Below are positions 46,812 through 58,789 of a stretch of DNA of 64,000 bases, piece after piece (position 1 is the first letter of the stretch; every line of letters starts with the position of its first letter). The position numbers and the translations under genes are program-made. The notes beneath the pieces are model-generated. The model was not told where the DNA came from, did no database searches, and saw only the letters and a program-made list of their open reading frames with translations. Origin of the DNA: Valencia hispanica (lineage: Eukaryota > Chordata > Actinopteri > Cyprinodontiformes > Valenciidae); the NCBI GenBank assembly GCA_963556495.2, contig OY747716.1:17434540-17498539 (forward strand), in the 5' to 3' direction.

Positions 46812-49800
46812 CTAGAGGTTCGAGAGAGATTTACGTGAATTTCAAAATTGTTAAATCGTCAACAACCTGTCCAACTCACTGGCTCATGAATCCTCTGCAG
46901 TTCATACAGTCCTCTCCTGGCAAACAGTGGTCTCATTCGGCCTTGGTTTACGTTCCCTGCTGAAACAATATAAGAATAATCTTGTGATGTAGCTGTATCC
47001 CCTGCTTTTCTAATTTTGTTTTTAAAAATAAAATCTAAAAAGTATTAGTTTCCGATTTTTTCATTGAGTCAGTATTTTTTGACCATGTCCCTTTTTACTG
47101 CAATTGTAGCAGCAAACCTTTTGGGGTATGTGTACCAGCTTTGCACGGCTGGCCAAGTTACAAAGCAATAACAATACTTTTAGTCAGAAGAAATGTGTTG
47201 GTAAAAAAAAGGACTACTTCAAAATTTAATCTGCATCATTGGGGTCCTTAATTTATACAGTGGGGTAAAAAAGTATTTAGTCAGCCACCAATTGTGCAAC
47301 TTAAAAAGATGAAAGGGGCCTGTCATCTTCATCATAAGATACTTCAACTATGAGAGACAAAATGAGAAAAAAAATCCAGAAAATAACATTTTTTAAGGAT
47401 TTATTTGATAATTTTGGTGGAAAATAAGTATTTGGTCACATACGAACAAGCAAGATTTTTGGCTCTCACAGACCTGTAACTTCTGTTAGAGCCTCCTCTG
47501 TCCTCCACTCCTTACCTGTATTAATCGCACCTGTTTGAACTCGTTATCAGTATAAAAGACACCTGTCCACAACCTCAAACAGTCACACTCCAAACTCCAC
47601 TATGGCCAAGACCAAAGAGCTGTCAAAGGACATCAGAAACTAAATTGTAGACCTGCACCAGGCTGAGAAGACTGAATCTGCAATAGGTGAGCAGCTTGGT
47701 GTGAAGAAATCAAATGTGGGAGCAATTATTAGAAAATGGAAGACATATTCATAATCTCCCTTGATCTGGTGCTCCATGCAAGATCTCATCCCAGGGGGTC
47801 AAAATGATCACAAGAATGGAGAAACAAAAATTCCAGAACCACACGGAGGGACCTAGTGAAGGACCTGCAGAGAGCTGGGACCAAAGTAAAAAAAGGCTAC
47901 CATCAGTAACACACTACGCCATGCTGGGACCTGGGATTGTTGGACCCATTTCGGTTTTTTGCCGTTCATATGTTTTGCCATTCTCCAAATAGACTGAACT
48001 GTTACACCTCACCCCTGCTGAAGGACAGTGATGTTCTTGGACTTCATGGAAAATAAACCTGGTTCTAGCTCCAAAGACTGAACAGTGTGCACTCTTTGGA
48101 ACTAAAAGGGGGAATGTTGGGATTCATTTTCCACAAACTGAACGGACTGTATCTCCCAGCATCCCTTGCGCTGCCCTCAACGCATTCTCATTGGTCTTTG
48201 GCCAATGATGACACCACAGAGTTGATAAAAGGGTGCGGAACATGAAATCATGGTCTTTCTCCTGCTCATCGCTGAGCTGAATGGAGACGCTCAGTTGAAT
48301 TGCTAGCAACTTTCCCTCTTTTGTTCCAACCTGCTGGATCAAGAAAGAACTCCCCTGAAAACTTGGAAGCGTTACCTGCCAAGTTATCTGGCTTCCCGTT
48401 TGTGCATTTAGGAAGTCTGCTGGTCTCTGAGCTAAACCAAGATAGCTCTCTGAAGAGAGGCCCAATTCCGGTCAGTGCCTGCATTTGGATGCGTCCATCT
48501 CTGACCTCAGCTGTGCACGGCCGCTTCTACCACCGTTTTAACACTTTCGTTCTCTTCTCTCCATCATTCGTTGTGGACTGGTGTGGACAGAAGAAAATCA
48601 TCACCAAGTAGGATAAACCTGGTTTATTTCTGCTCAGTCTGGGTAGAGGAGTTAGGTCCGTCGGGTTAGATCCCGTCTTTCTGTTGGTTTATATAAGTTT
48701 GTGAACTTGTAAACCACTGTTTACTCATCGCCAATTAGCGTCACAGCACTCTGGCCTTGAGTGATGTATGTAGTATGTGTGTTGTAATGTGGTTGTCTTT
48801 CTTTCTTTTCCTTTTATTCTGTTAACGTCAGTCAGCTGTAGCCGTACCGCCACCTGTCTGGGCCGGCTGCCTGCCCTAGACCAGGTCGCATGGTGTCCAT
48901 CGTCTGCTAAAACTAGTGCTAATTGTGCCTTTATTTCCACATCATCTCCACTGTGGGGTGAGTCTGGCCTTTAAGCCTATGCGGTCCAGCTCTGTGTTTC
49001 TTTGCTTCACAGAGTTGAGCACGGGACCGATAAGAGCAAAGACTATATGATACCCCCCGTTAATAAACCCTGTTATATTTTAAAGGGAAGTTTCTCTGCT
49101 TTATTCAGTGTGTGCCTGGAGTCACTTGTTACAGCGTTTGAGCTCACATCCTTTAGAGGACACTGAAAGTCTGGAAATTCTCAGAATATTACATTATATT
49201 ATATTATGGGAGTGGTGCCCCAATTAATCAAATAAATCACTGAATTTCATCAATACAACAGCCGCCAGGGAGCCAAGTCCTACAGTGCCAGACGTGTTCC
49301 CCTGCTTAAGCCAGAGCATATGGATGATCCAGAAGAGGATTGGGAGAATGTCATATGGTCATATGAAACCAAAATAGAACTTTTTGGTAAAAACTCTACT
49401 TGTCATGTTTGGAGGAGAAAGAATGCCGAGTTGCATCCAAAAAACACCATACCTACTGTGAAGCATGGGGGTGGAAACATCATGCTTTGAGGCTATTTTT
49501 CTGCAAAGGAAGCAGGACGGCTGATTTGTGTAAAGGAAAGAATGAATGGGGCAATATATAGTGAGATTTTGAGTTAAACCTTCTATCAGCAAGGGCACTG
49601 AAGATGAAACATGGCTGGGTCTTTCAGCATGAAAATGATCCCAAACACATCGCCCGGATAATGAAGGAGTGGCTTCGTAAGAAGCATTTCAAGGTCCTGG
49701 AGTGGCCTAGCCGTCTTCAGATCTCAACCCCATAGAAAATCTTTGGAGGGAATTGAAAGTCTGTGTTGCCCAACGACCTGGATGGAGGAATAGGCCAAAA

Positions 49801-50627
49801 ACACCAGCAACAATGTGTGAAAACTTTGTGAAGACTTACAGTAAACGTTTGACCTCTGTCATTGCCAACAAAGGGTATATAGCAAAGTACTGAGATGAAC
49901 TTTTGTTATTGACCAAATACTTATTTTCCACCATAATTCGCAAAGAAAATCTTTAAAAATCAGACCATGTGATTTTCTGGATTTTTTTCCCCTCATTTTG
50001 TCTCTCATAGTTGAGTTATACCTATGATATAAATTACATGCCTCTCTCATCTTTTTAAGTGGGAGAGCTTGCACAATTAGTGGCTGACTAAATACTTTTT
50101 TGCCCCACTGGAGACAGGCTTTGAAAGAGAACAGTTCGTAGTTCATACTGAAAATCTGCATTTTCAACGAATTTCACTTGCAGACTCAAATGCATCCATT
50201 TTATATTCTCTAATCCTGTAAATAGTGACCACTGTCCATTTGAAATGCGAAAACATCATTTAAAATTCTAATTCACATTTAGTTATGTGTTGAATTAAAG
50301 TTTGCATGGTTCCATTTTGAGACATCTAATCTGTACATTTAGAAATATGTGACATGGTTTCATGTAGGACAGTTGGATTAATCTTCATGTATCAGATTTA
50401 GGGTCTTTTGCTTGTTCAGGATGATTAAATTAGATTAAGTTATTTTTTATTACATGAGTTCTATTACATTATTTGCTATGCATAAATAATTAATACTAAA
50501 AAATCTGTTTAAGTAACTTACCATCACTGTGAGAGGCTTTGCTTCCGCTGAATGATGTGTGGGTATCCAGTCCAAAACTCAGAAGGGCAAAATGCAGGAA
50601 GCACAAACACTGGACTGCCAACTTCAT
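46563..50627 (-). CDS. agrp2: Agouti-related peptide, AgRP2 type (secreted melanocortin-receptor ligand)
   Basis: Three minus-strand coding exons (50627-50522, 46959-46880, 46811-46563) join in frame to 144 residues. Residues 1-20 are a signal peptide ([20 protein letters not shown]). The C-terminal part (89-130) is a cysteine-knot domain with [19 protein letters not shown], which contains the RFF loop that agouti proteins use to bind melanocortin receptors. CRFFNA resembles AgRP more than ASIP. The family acts as secreted antagonists or inverse agonists of melanocortin receptors. There are 11 cysteines where AgRP usually has 10 (Cys100 looks like the extra one), and a basic tail of about 14 residues follows the knot. 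Position next to wwp1 supports agrp2 over agrp1; asip2 is an older name for the same gene. Confidence 0.88.
46880..46959 (-). CDS. agrp2: agrp2 exon 2 (propeptide)
   Basis: 80 bp encoding [20 protein letters not shown] and QRIHEP. The acceptor reads TTTCAGCAG, a tandem NAGNAG site; use of the second AG would drop one alanine and keep the frame. The donor is GTGAGT. RR in FARRG is a possible propeptide cleavage site. Confidence 0.82.
46960..47257. other. agrp2 intron 1, left part
   Basis: Intron sequence with nothing recognised. Confidence 0.6.
47921..49260 (+). mobile_element. LTR-retroelement fragment inserted in the Tc1
   Basis: 1,340 bp absent from the other Tc1 copy, bounded by a short direct repeat GCC. 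It holds about 190 bp upstream of an LTR, a purine tract and the LTR itself, then about 127 bp beyond the LTR. No gag, pol or env frame could be recognised. Confidence 0.65.
48115..49133 (+). repeat. Endogenous-retrovirus-like LTR
   Basis: Begins TGTTGGG and ends TGTTACA (TG...CA). It is preceded at once by the purine tract AAAAGGGGGAA (48104-48114), as at a 3' LTR. A CCAAT box (about 48203) and TATA-like GATAAAAGG (about 48225) could start transcription; AATAAA at about 49064 is 60-70 bp from the end. The implied R region is unusually long (over 800 bp), so the LTR reading is likely but not certain. Possibly gamma- or epsilon-type; not resolved. Confidence 0.6.
50111..50521. other. agrp2 intron 1, right part
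   Basis: Nothing recognised. Confidence 0.6.
50522..50627 (-). CDS. agrp2: agrp2 coding exon 1 (signal peptide)
   Basis: Codons 1-35 plus one base, ending at a consensus GTAAGT donor. A TATA-like TTGTAAAAGC lies about 85 bp upstream (near 50708-50717, minus strand). A CTCTTTTACAG tract about 35 bp upstream could instead be an acceptor for this exon. Confidence 0.85.
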
Positions 50628-51144
50628 ACTGACTACGAGCGGCCAGGTTTTCTCTGACACGTTCTGTAAAAGAGCCCAAAGAGGAAAGACCCTGGGTTGA
50701 GTTGAGCTTTTACAACCCTGTTTTCTTTCTCTGCCTCCCAGTGGTCTTCAGCTCCTACTTATTCGAAAGGCAGGCTCACACTTGCAGTACACACCCCTCC
50801 CCGTCTGGATGCCTGTCAGCAGAACCAACACCAGTGACATACATGTGTTTTCAGTTAAGACCCTGCGCACATTAACAACACTCACCGTCTCCTTTGAAAT
50901 AGTCAGTGTTTAAAAAAATATATATATATATAAATGAAGTTTGTCAAGTCTGAGTTGTACAACAATTCTGTCTATGACTGTTTTAAAGATAAAGAGTTTT
51001 ACAGTCTAAATTGTTTTTATTTAAATAACTGAAATGGTCCAAAGATACTAAACTCTGCATTTTTCCAGTCATTTCAGGAGATTGCGGTGAGAAATCTTAC
51101 AACTCACAGTTTCATAAAAGTACTCAGAAAAAATAAAAAAATCT

Positions 51145-51290
51145 TTTTATTTGTTTAACCTTTATTTAACCAAGAAGGGGCTTGCGAATAAATGTTTTTC
51201 AAGCGAGAGCTGGCCAAGAAGGCACATAGTTACAAGTTAGGAACAAAAAATTCCACATCAGCTTAATACATAAAACAGTTATTAACATGT
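51145..51290. repeat. Dispersed fish repeat (TTTATTTAACCAAGAAGG type)
   Basis: TTTAACCTTTATTTAACCAA then GAGAGCTGGCCAAGAAGGCA is a sequence block I recall as widespread in teleost genomes. Its class is not known to me. Confidence 0.45.
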
Positions 51291-52090
51291 TACAACTAAA
51301 AAGTCTTGCTTAATGTTCCTAGGTATGCTCTTGAGTGGCAGATCTCTTTGAAAGAGCTCTAAAGTCTTTTAGAGACAAAAGCAAAAAGCTTTAGAATACA
51401 TCTATATATCTAAAGATTATCAAAATATCTGGATGCAAAATAAGAGAAAATAGTTTCATCAAGTTCAGAACAAAATCTGAGGTGTTGATAATGTACTAAA
51501 ACACGAGGGGAGTTTTCTTTGTCGTGTATTATATTAATATTTACTTCAGTATAATGTAGAGTTAAGCAATAAGCCATTTCATGACATTTCCTTAACGGTT
51601 AGTTCTTCAGAAATTTTGAACACTTATAATAGTGGGCACTCCGAATGCTGTTACTGCAATCAAATTAGGTGTTTAAATTTACAGAAAGTGTTAAACCTCT
51701 AAAGCAGTGGCGTCCAAAGTCAGTCCTCAAGGGTCGGCATACTGCATGTTTTAGCTTTTAATAACCGGATTATAAAACAAACACTTTGAACTGTGAATTT
51801 TCAAAAAAGATGCAAAACGTAGTCCTGGTGAGTACAAATTGGCAAATGGCCCATCAGGTCAGACTACCCGTTTGATGTAACAGCAAAATAATAACAATGG
51901 GTCAAACATCAGAGCATTTTTCTCCTTTCTGACCAATATTGCCGTACATGCTCAGTTCATAGTAAATGTTTTGCTCAGGGAGATCCTTGGTGACTGTTGA
52001 AAAAGAAAAACAAGAAAGATATGTTTTAAGATCGTTTTATCTTGCAAGCAAGACCGTCACGCAAGATGGAGCAACATCAGAGACAATCAC
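51291..52090. other. Intergenic, nothing recognised
   Basis: AT-rich and featureless. Confidence 0.5.
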
Positions 52091-52092
52091 GT

Positions 52093-52365
52093 TTACAACA
52101 ATGCTGTTCCTTGAGCTGGATTTTTAGGGAGGGACCTTAAGGTCTCAAAGTCCAGTTCCTCGTGCCCCCCGTGGTCAGCTGCATGTCTTGTGGCAAAGCA
52201 ACTAAGCAGCCGTTCAATGCAGACGCGATGAGGGTTTGGACTTGGAAGGTTAAAAAAATTGGGTTTGCATAAACCACTGGGGCCTTTTAAGGATTGGAGT
52301 TGGTTCAGGACGGTTGAAATCTGCATTGGTTAAAATTCCTCTCGGGCAAGCCGTGAGCCCCCTCT
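52093..52365 (-). pseudogene. Coding-like block of unknown origin
   Basis: Minus strand. One frame reads ILTNADFNRPEPTPILKRP then QWFMQTQFF and meets a stop inside a T run. In the next frame it continues NLPSPNPHRVCIERLLSC, then ATRHAADHGGHEELDFETL and a stop. A single frameshift in the T run would link them. The residue pattern looks like real protein but I do not recognise it. Confidence 0.35.
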
Positions 52366-53419
52366 CTGGACCACCTATTTGGAATTTATCCCTAATAAAG
52401 ATGTCAAGAGAGTTATCAACTGATGTTGATGGCTTCTAGCTCTTTCACAGATTAAAAGAAGAAAGGTTTTTATCGAGGTTCAATGATGGTAACTTCTAAA
52501 TTCAAGAACTATTTGATGTTAGATGCTGTTAATATTTGTGGCTCAGGGTGTAGGAATGTGTCCCGTAATAAACAGGTTGCTGATTCGAATCCCATGTCGT
52601 TGCCTGAATGTAGTGTAAAGCGTTTTTGTGGTCCTCTGACTACAAAAAGCGCCATACAAATGCAGGCCATTTAAAAAATCCCAGGCCTAAACCGGTCCAC
52701 ACTGGAGACAGGGCTAGGTAAGCAAAATATGTTTTTAACCCAGCAGTTTTTAGAGTGCGTGCTTCTTAGAAAGGTAAAGCCAAACCGTTTCCTTCCTGAT
52801 GGATTAAATCACATCTTTTCATCAGCACGCTTGTGTGACCACATGTGGTGTGGAGTTGAAGATTCTGGCCAGTAGTTCATCAAAAAATAACCACCGATGT
52901 GCTTCAGGGGTGCATACTCACCAAGCCACCAAGTTAAATCCATATGGATGCAATTTATGAGACATCAATCTGTCCATCCACTGACTTTCTAGCGCTACTT
53001 TCTGCTCCAGAGGTCCGTAGGAGGCCTGGCCCATGAACAAGAACCAGTGTACACTCTTGGCAGATTAATACTGGGTCATGACAAACGGCCCTGTAGGAGG
53101 GAATTTTTTTACCTGACGTCTGGTATTTCCTGCTAAAGGAATCTGTTTGTGAAAATTGGCTTACAGCGGTTTGTTTAGTATAGATACAGTAGAGTGTATG
53201 TACACAAAAGTGTATACAGCATAACGAAGCCTGGCTTGATAAACACAGATTTTAACACTTGCCTACAACCTGTGGTCAATAGCCGTTGTGATGCTTATTG
53301 ACTGTTGTGTAAAAAGTAGTAAAGTTACGTCACCAACAAAAAAATATGCAAGTTATTTTTAAACTTGCTTATCTCTTTAAGTAAGATGTTAATTTAAGTT
53401 ATGTTGTTTTTGTCTTCTA

Positions 53420-53790
53420 TGTAGGATTCTAGGTGTTGGTAGATGTAGGACCCAAACTTTGGCAGACTTGAAGGCCGGCTAGTTGAAACTAAGATGAACT
53501 TACAATAGATTCAGGTGAGAGAGGAAACCAGGCAGGCAGGCTGAGGGAGAGAGAGAGTTGGCACAGAAGGAGCAGGGGAAGAGTCAACGCTAACGAGGCA
53601 AACATAATTCTAACAATAAACTATCAAAAGGAATAAACTATAACTGAAGAACAGAATCAGAAGTAAAACAAATAGGAAACTGATCAAAGGAAATTAATAA
53701 ATAAAGCTACACAGAAATGAACAGGAATTACATAAAAATGCAAATATGGAAAAACCCAAAACCTAAACAAGCCTAGATCCTGACAGGTCT
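53420..53790. repeat. A-rich dispersed repeat, copy 1
   Basis: Starts near TGTAGGACCCAAACTTTGGC and continues as an A-rich, unstructured tract ending CCTAGATCCTGACAG. The segment at 56155-56580 starts alike (GGAGGACCCAAACGTAAGCA). Confidence 0.4.
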
Positions 53791-54529
53791 GTAATTGATG
53801 TTTTAAAACATATTAAATTGACTAAAACAAAAAGAAAGCCTATTAGTTTTAACAACTGAATTCTGAATCCAAAGCTATGAATTCTGAAATAAATGCATAC
53901 TGTCAGCAAATGTGTTAATTAAAAATCAGACCCACACATTTAAGACCAAGTTAAGTTTATTTTAATACTTATATGGAAGTGCTCGGTGCTTTTAAGAGTT
54001 GTTAAGGTTTCGGATGTTGCAGCGAGGGCCTGCAATGATCCCAATTTATTTCATTTTTTTTCTATTTTTTTAAGCCCTCACAGTGGCTAATTGCTTAGCC
54101 TAACAATTCCACTAACAGAAAGGGTTTTACGTGTGTTGCCTTTATAACAGCTGTGAGTGTCTTTCCCTGTATGGAGGAGCCCGTTTTGTTTTGTTGCTCC
54201 GCAGGTTCTGACGAGTGGGATTAATCAGCCTGCCACGAGAGCAGCTGGCCAGTCCTCCCAGGACCTCCTGTCTCTTGTTCCTGCTGGAACCCTGTTTTGT
54301 TTAGTTGGCTTTTTGTTTTTTCACAACACCCTGCAAAAATCATGCCACTCGTTCATCCGCTGGGACACTAATTTTACTGTGCCACACACCCTCTTACCCC
54401 TTACCTGCAGGTTTTCATACAGCTAATTTTGGATTTGTTTGGAACTTAGGGGCCTCTACTAGAATACAAAAAATATACTGTATATATGAGCAAATCAAAG
54501 CAGAAATAGGTAAATCAGGCACGAAATGA

Positions 54530-55027
54530 ACCATCTTCAGTGGCCATCACATTCCCCAGACCTAAACCTTATTGAAAACACGAGGTGAGAGAAAAAGAAG
54601 AGAGCATGTGAGAGAAATAAAGTATCCAAACAATCTAGAGCGAATGCGCAAAATGGAAAGCTTCGATTGTTTTTTGGGGTTTTTTTTCTGGTAGAGGGCA
54701 CTGAAGTAGTACTGTACATGATGTTCCAGTTCTTAGGACACACGCTGGCAAAAATCTAAAGCCTCCTACACACGGAAAACTGCAAAGACAGCAAAGAAAA
54801 GTGGCCCGACCGGTCGGACAACACGGCTACACACAGGTAAACTTAAAAGTTCCAGCAGGATAACTTAGAACCCATACATTATCTGACTGGTAGTATATGA
54901 AGGTGTAGCACAAGCTGATAATGATAAATCTTCATTTTTAAAGTAGCTTTTTTTGTGGTTCCTCATGTAATGAAGGCAGCAAAACTGTGAAAACATTTCA
55001 GGGGTGTGAATACTTTTGCAAGGCATT
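54530..55027 (+). mobile_element. Decayed Tc1-like fragment
   Basis: HLQWPSHSPDLNLIENTR at 54532-54585 is the transposase DLNPIEN box. The end GGGTGTGAATACTTTTGCAA with GGCATTG lies at 55003-55027. Confidence 0.7.
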
Positions 55028-55609
55028 GCCTAAGCATGCAACATATCTCATTTAAACGTGGACATGGTTTTAGGTGGGTCTTTAAAGTTGGAAAAGATCA
55101 CTTTTCTATTGTATCTCACAGCATATTATTCTACAAATCCACTGAAATACTTCCTAAAGCCTGACTTCAGCTGGCCTCTGCACAGCCTTGTTATTTAAGG
55201 CCATTCCTTCCTGAGGTTGGCAAGTTAAAAAAAGAATAATACTCCCTATATCGCCTTATCTTTTGAGTAAAAATCCCTACATAGTTCTGCAGCATTCCTA
55301 AATTGCTAAGGATCTAAAGCTCAAAGAAACTCAGTGAAGTAAGAAAACACAACACAACAAAAATGAAGGAAAACACACCTAAATAGACTCCGAATAGCTA
55401 CAATTAAGCCCCAAATTCTCCATATACCTCCAACAGATGAAGGTTTAAAGTTAGTCTTTTAGTTTACCAACATTTTTCACCTGACTGGAAGTAATGTTAA
55501 CATTTTGCAGAGTGGAGACCATAGAATTATACGCGCATGAGCAATTACGTGCGTGCCTTGTTGAATACGTGCAGCTGAGGGTTGAAAATCTCGCTCGGGA
55601 TTTTTGACT

Positions 55610-55702
55610 GAAAAATAATTCCATAGCAGACTTGAATCTGATTGGGCATCTGTGGATAGACTTAAAGATTAGGGTGATGGCAAGGGAGCCTTCCAACCTA
55701 AA
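55610..55702 (+). mobile_element. Tc1-like transposase scrap
   Basis: GACTTGAATCTGATTGGGCA then TCTGTGGATAGACTTAAAGA and AGCCTTCCAACCT match the end of the transposase catalytic domain at the DNA level. Confidence 0.5.
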
Positions 55703-55710
55703 AAACCTGC

Positions 55711-55897
55711 ACTGAAAAAAGAGAATGCAGCTTTAACTTAAATAAATTGAATTGGTCACATTCAACTGAATTAAGTTCATCCAACTTAATTTAAACTTGA
55801 CAACTTATTAAATTTACTTGGATAAACTTAATTCAATTAAATGTGACCAATTAACACAATTTATTTAAGTTGGATCACCGATTCTCTTTTTTCAGTG
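55711..55897. mobile_element. Palindromic MITE
   Basis: Ends CACTGAAAAAAGAGAAT and its exact inverted copy bound 187 bp. Most of the element folds back on itself (CTTAAATAAATTG and GGTCACATT words recur inverted). No coding capacity and no clear target duplication. Confidence 0.85.
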
Positions 55898-56154
55898 TGG
55901 GGCTCATCTCCAAATATGACTCTGGTCAGCAATTCTAAAAATGAATTTGACGGTTGTGATGTCAACACAAAATTTTCAACTGACTTTTGAGAAGGGTAAC
56001 GATAATTTTCCACATGCCATTGTTTCTCAAAATTTTATAAAAACCATCTTTTGCAAGTTATATGAATCAGCTACTATCAGAATAAAACACTTTAATTGAA
56101 TTAATACAATTGAACATATTTACGCGTTTTGTATGTAAGGAAAGTGTTTGTCAT

Positions 56155-56580
56155 ATGAGGTGTTTATGGAGGACCCAAACGTAAGCAGGAATTAGGCAGA
56201 ATCCTGTTAAATAGTTTAATGTAAAAAAGAAAAAAGAAAAAGAGCCGATTGAACAAAGTATTTCACCTCGGATGGTGATTACTGAACCAGGAGCAGATGG
56301 TATATCCATAACAGGGTGCACCTGATGGGAAAACCAGGAAATTAGAGAGAAATGAGAGTAAATCATTGAAAGAAATGTCTGAGAAAAACAAAGTAACAAC
56401 TAAACAGAGCATAACCAAACTAGGGTCTTGTTAGGATAAGAAGACCAATAGGGACAAAACAATATGCAAAAAGGAAAACGGGAGGCAAACTGAACTCAAG
56501 AACAGATGAGAAGAAACAATAAATAGGCCTAAAACTCTAACACTAAAGAGTTAAAAGCAAAATCCACAAAAACAAAATAG
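56155..56580. repeat. A-rich dispersed repeat, copy 2
   Basis: GGAGGACCCAAACGTAAGCA start and A-rich tail; see the segment at 53420. Confidence 0.4.
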
Positions 56581-58380
56581 ACAGATGCGTTTATAGTATA
56601 GTACTTATCCGGTACATTTCAGTATAACCATGTAGAAAACAATGTTTGAGTTGACCAAATCAGTCATCAGTTTATTAGTGCAGCTTCGCTACTGACCACA
56701 GCTGGTAAAACAAACACCAAAAAACAAAGAATATTCTGCAAAGTCACTTCCTGCTGTTGCTTTGGTCTGAATGCAAATATGGGAAAAGACCATCATATTG
56801 AAAGAAGTTTCAAAATACCTCCAGTTTAGAGTTGCTCAGAAAAAAGGTTTTATTTAGATTAATTTTGTTGTTGTTTCTAAAATATGAAAGAAACCCAAAA
56901 TGTAAATCATATGTTTAGGAGCCCATGGTCTTTGGTAAGAAGGTGATGAATGAACCAGAGACCATTTGTCGGAACTTACATTACATGAATTTCCCCCTGC
57001 TTAATGTCCCGGTTGTTATTGCGTTTATTGCTTAGAATGTGTCCTCTCCTAAATATGGTAAGGCATGAAGCAACAAAAACTAACGTGTTTGAAAACAGTG
57101 CATCACTGTTGCAAAAAGAGTCTGCAGCTTTATTGCTCTTTCTGAGTCCTTCAAATAGGTAACTGTGATAAGCAACAATGTCTTATTTATGTTGCTATTA
57201 CACAGTTCTTTATCTCACTGTGTATGTTAGTCTACCTAAAACTCCTTTTTATCTGGGTCCAAATATAAAGTGCCTTTTTTTAAACTTCACGTTTTGTCAC
57301 CTGTATGATGTGTTTATATCACTTTGATGCATCCCTTTACATTAATTGCATGAATGTTAGGATAGAAGGTGTAAAATGCACCATGTGTTTTTTGCTCTGA
57401 TGTCACCGTCTTGTTCTTTTATACTTAAGGACCGCGTGACCATCTGGGGAAGAAAGTCAGCCTCCAAATTGTATGAGTGTCCCTAAGAGGAAAGAAAAAT
57501 AAGGATGGTAGCCCCACCTTCTCAGTTTCTTCAAACATTTAGCATGTAGAGGTGAGTCAATCTTTGTTCGAGCAGACAGTGTCTGCATAGTGCAGCATGA
57601 AGCTAAAACATGTTATTGTTGGGCAGCTGCTACGCCATGGATTCGGCAAGCTCTGTAACAGCTTTGTCCAGAAATGTAAACTTTAAGTTGCAACCTCATG
57701 TCAAAATGTCCCCAAAAATCCTTGACAGTCTATCTTGACGGAACATTACACAATGTATATAACAGCAGGTGAAGGAAGAACGCTATTTAGTTAAATCTGC
57801 ATGTCATCATACACTATAGCATTGCAAAGCAGATAAGTTGTAGTGTGATTGGATAATTTGGGCCCTATCATGCTGGATGAAGACCTTCCTATGATGTAAA
57901 AGAAAATAACAGAACGAGGGCATTTTTTTCTCTAAATATGTTAAATACACTGTGGTAATCTCGAAAGCATTTCATCCAACATTTGATCAGGTCAACTTAC
58001 ATTTCGTAGGTAACAGGCCAAGTCATTTAAAGGTGTAAAACCTTTGTGGAAGGCAAACAGTGATAAAAACAACAACAAAAATAAATCAACAACAGTATAA
58101 TGGTACAAAACCAGTTGGTTCTGACCAATTCATCAATCCTAAATTTCTCTTGGCACAACAGGCGTAGATCACAGGTGTTATAGTCACACAAATATATGGG
58201 ACCATAACAGCAACCGCATGACAGTTTATTACCCCATGTAATCCATTTTCAATTGGGTTGCACAATTTAGACTCTGTGTGAAGCTTCTATTTAAGCGCAC
58301 GCTGTCAAATGATTTTAACTACTTTATGAGTAGCAACAGGCAAGTCAGCAAAGGCAACCCTCCTAACTACAGTGCAAACC
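56581..58380. other. Intergenic, nothing recognised
   Basis: No gene or element seen. Confidence 0.45.
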
Positions 58381-58557
58381 TTGGTGTCAGTAACAGAAAG
58401 TAAGAATCAACAGAGATCTACAGATAACTGCTCCAATAGTCAAATTATCCAGTTTTGTAAATGCTGATGCCAAGAAAAGTATTAAAGGGAGCATGGAGAT
58501 GATTATGGGTTGTAAGAATAGAGAAGATATAATTTGCCTAATCATATCTATATTTAC

Positions 58558-58659
58558 CAACAGTTTAACCGACGCCCTTCCATCTCTTCCCGACACTGGA
58601 GAAAGAAGCAATATAATGGAAAACAGAAACCGGAACAAAACCGCTGGAGCTCTTTTCAT
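58558..58659 (-). CDS. Possible first coding exon of a secreted or membrane protein
   Basis: ATG at 58659 opens MKRAPAVLFRFLFSIILLLS followed by PVSGRDGRASVKLL, a good signal-peptide pattern, and reaches a possible GTAAAT donor at about 58557. TTTTGCTCAG just before the ATG could be an acceptor. No second exon was found downstream and I do not recognise the protein, so it may be chance. Confidence 0.3.
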
Positions 58660-58789
58660 CTGAGCAAAATGTAAGGCTCTTTTACAAAGCGCACGTTGGG
58701 ATACCTCGTCATCTGAAATTTAAGAAGTATGTAAAGATAACTTTAGCCTAAGTTACTTTTTTTGTGTCAAATAGCAAGTTTTAAAGTTT

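Larger units (their letters stand above)
47602..49892 (+). pseudogene. Tc1-like transposase, broken and interrupted
   Basis: N-terminal remains ([13 protein letters not shown] and a helix-turn-helix region) precede the insert. After it come the core ([18 protein letters not shown]), the glycine box, FQHENDPKH and [12 protein letters not shown]. The second catalytic Asp appears as HEND rather than QDND, and stops and shifts are present. It could not make an active enzyme. Confidence 0.85.
47258..50110 (+). mobile_element. Tc1-like transposon in agrp2 intron 1, split by an LTR-bearing insert
   Basis: Ends CAGTGGGGTAAAAAAGTATT and (inverted) CAGTGGGGCAAAAAAGTATT lie next to TA on the left. Same family as 27249-35100. 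Transposase remains run on the plus strand from ATG 47602 ([13 protein letters not shown], then a stop) to about 49892. The gene is cut at ACACTACGCC (47920) and resumes at GCCGCCAGGG (49261). Confidence 0.9.

Noticed and set aside
48124..48974. Frames inside the LTR on both strands
   Set aside because: Position within a promoter-bearing LTR and lack of any retroviral motif make them chance frames.
46563..50627. Assignment as asip1 or agrp1
   Set aside because: [10 protein letters not shown] is AgRP-like rather than ASIP-like, and the wwp1 neighbour favours agrp2; agrp1 cannot be fully excluded without a tree.
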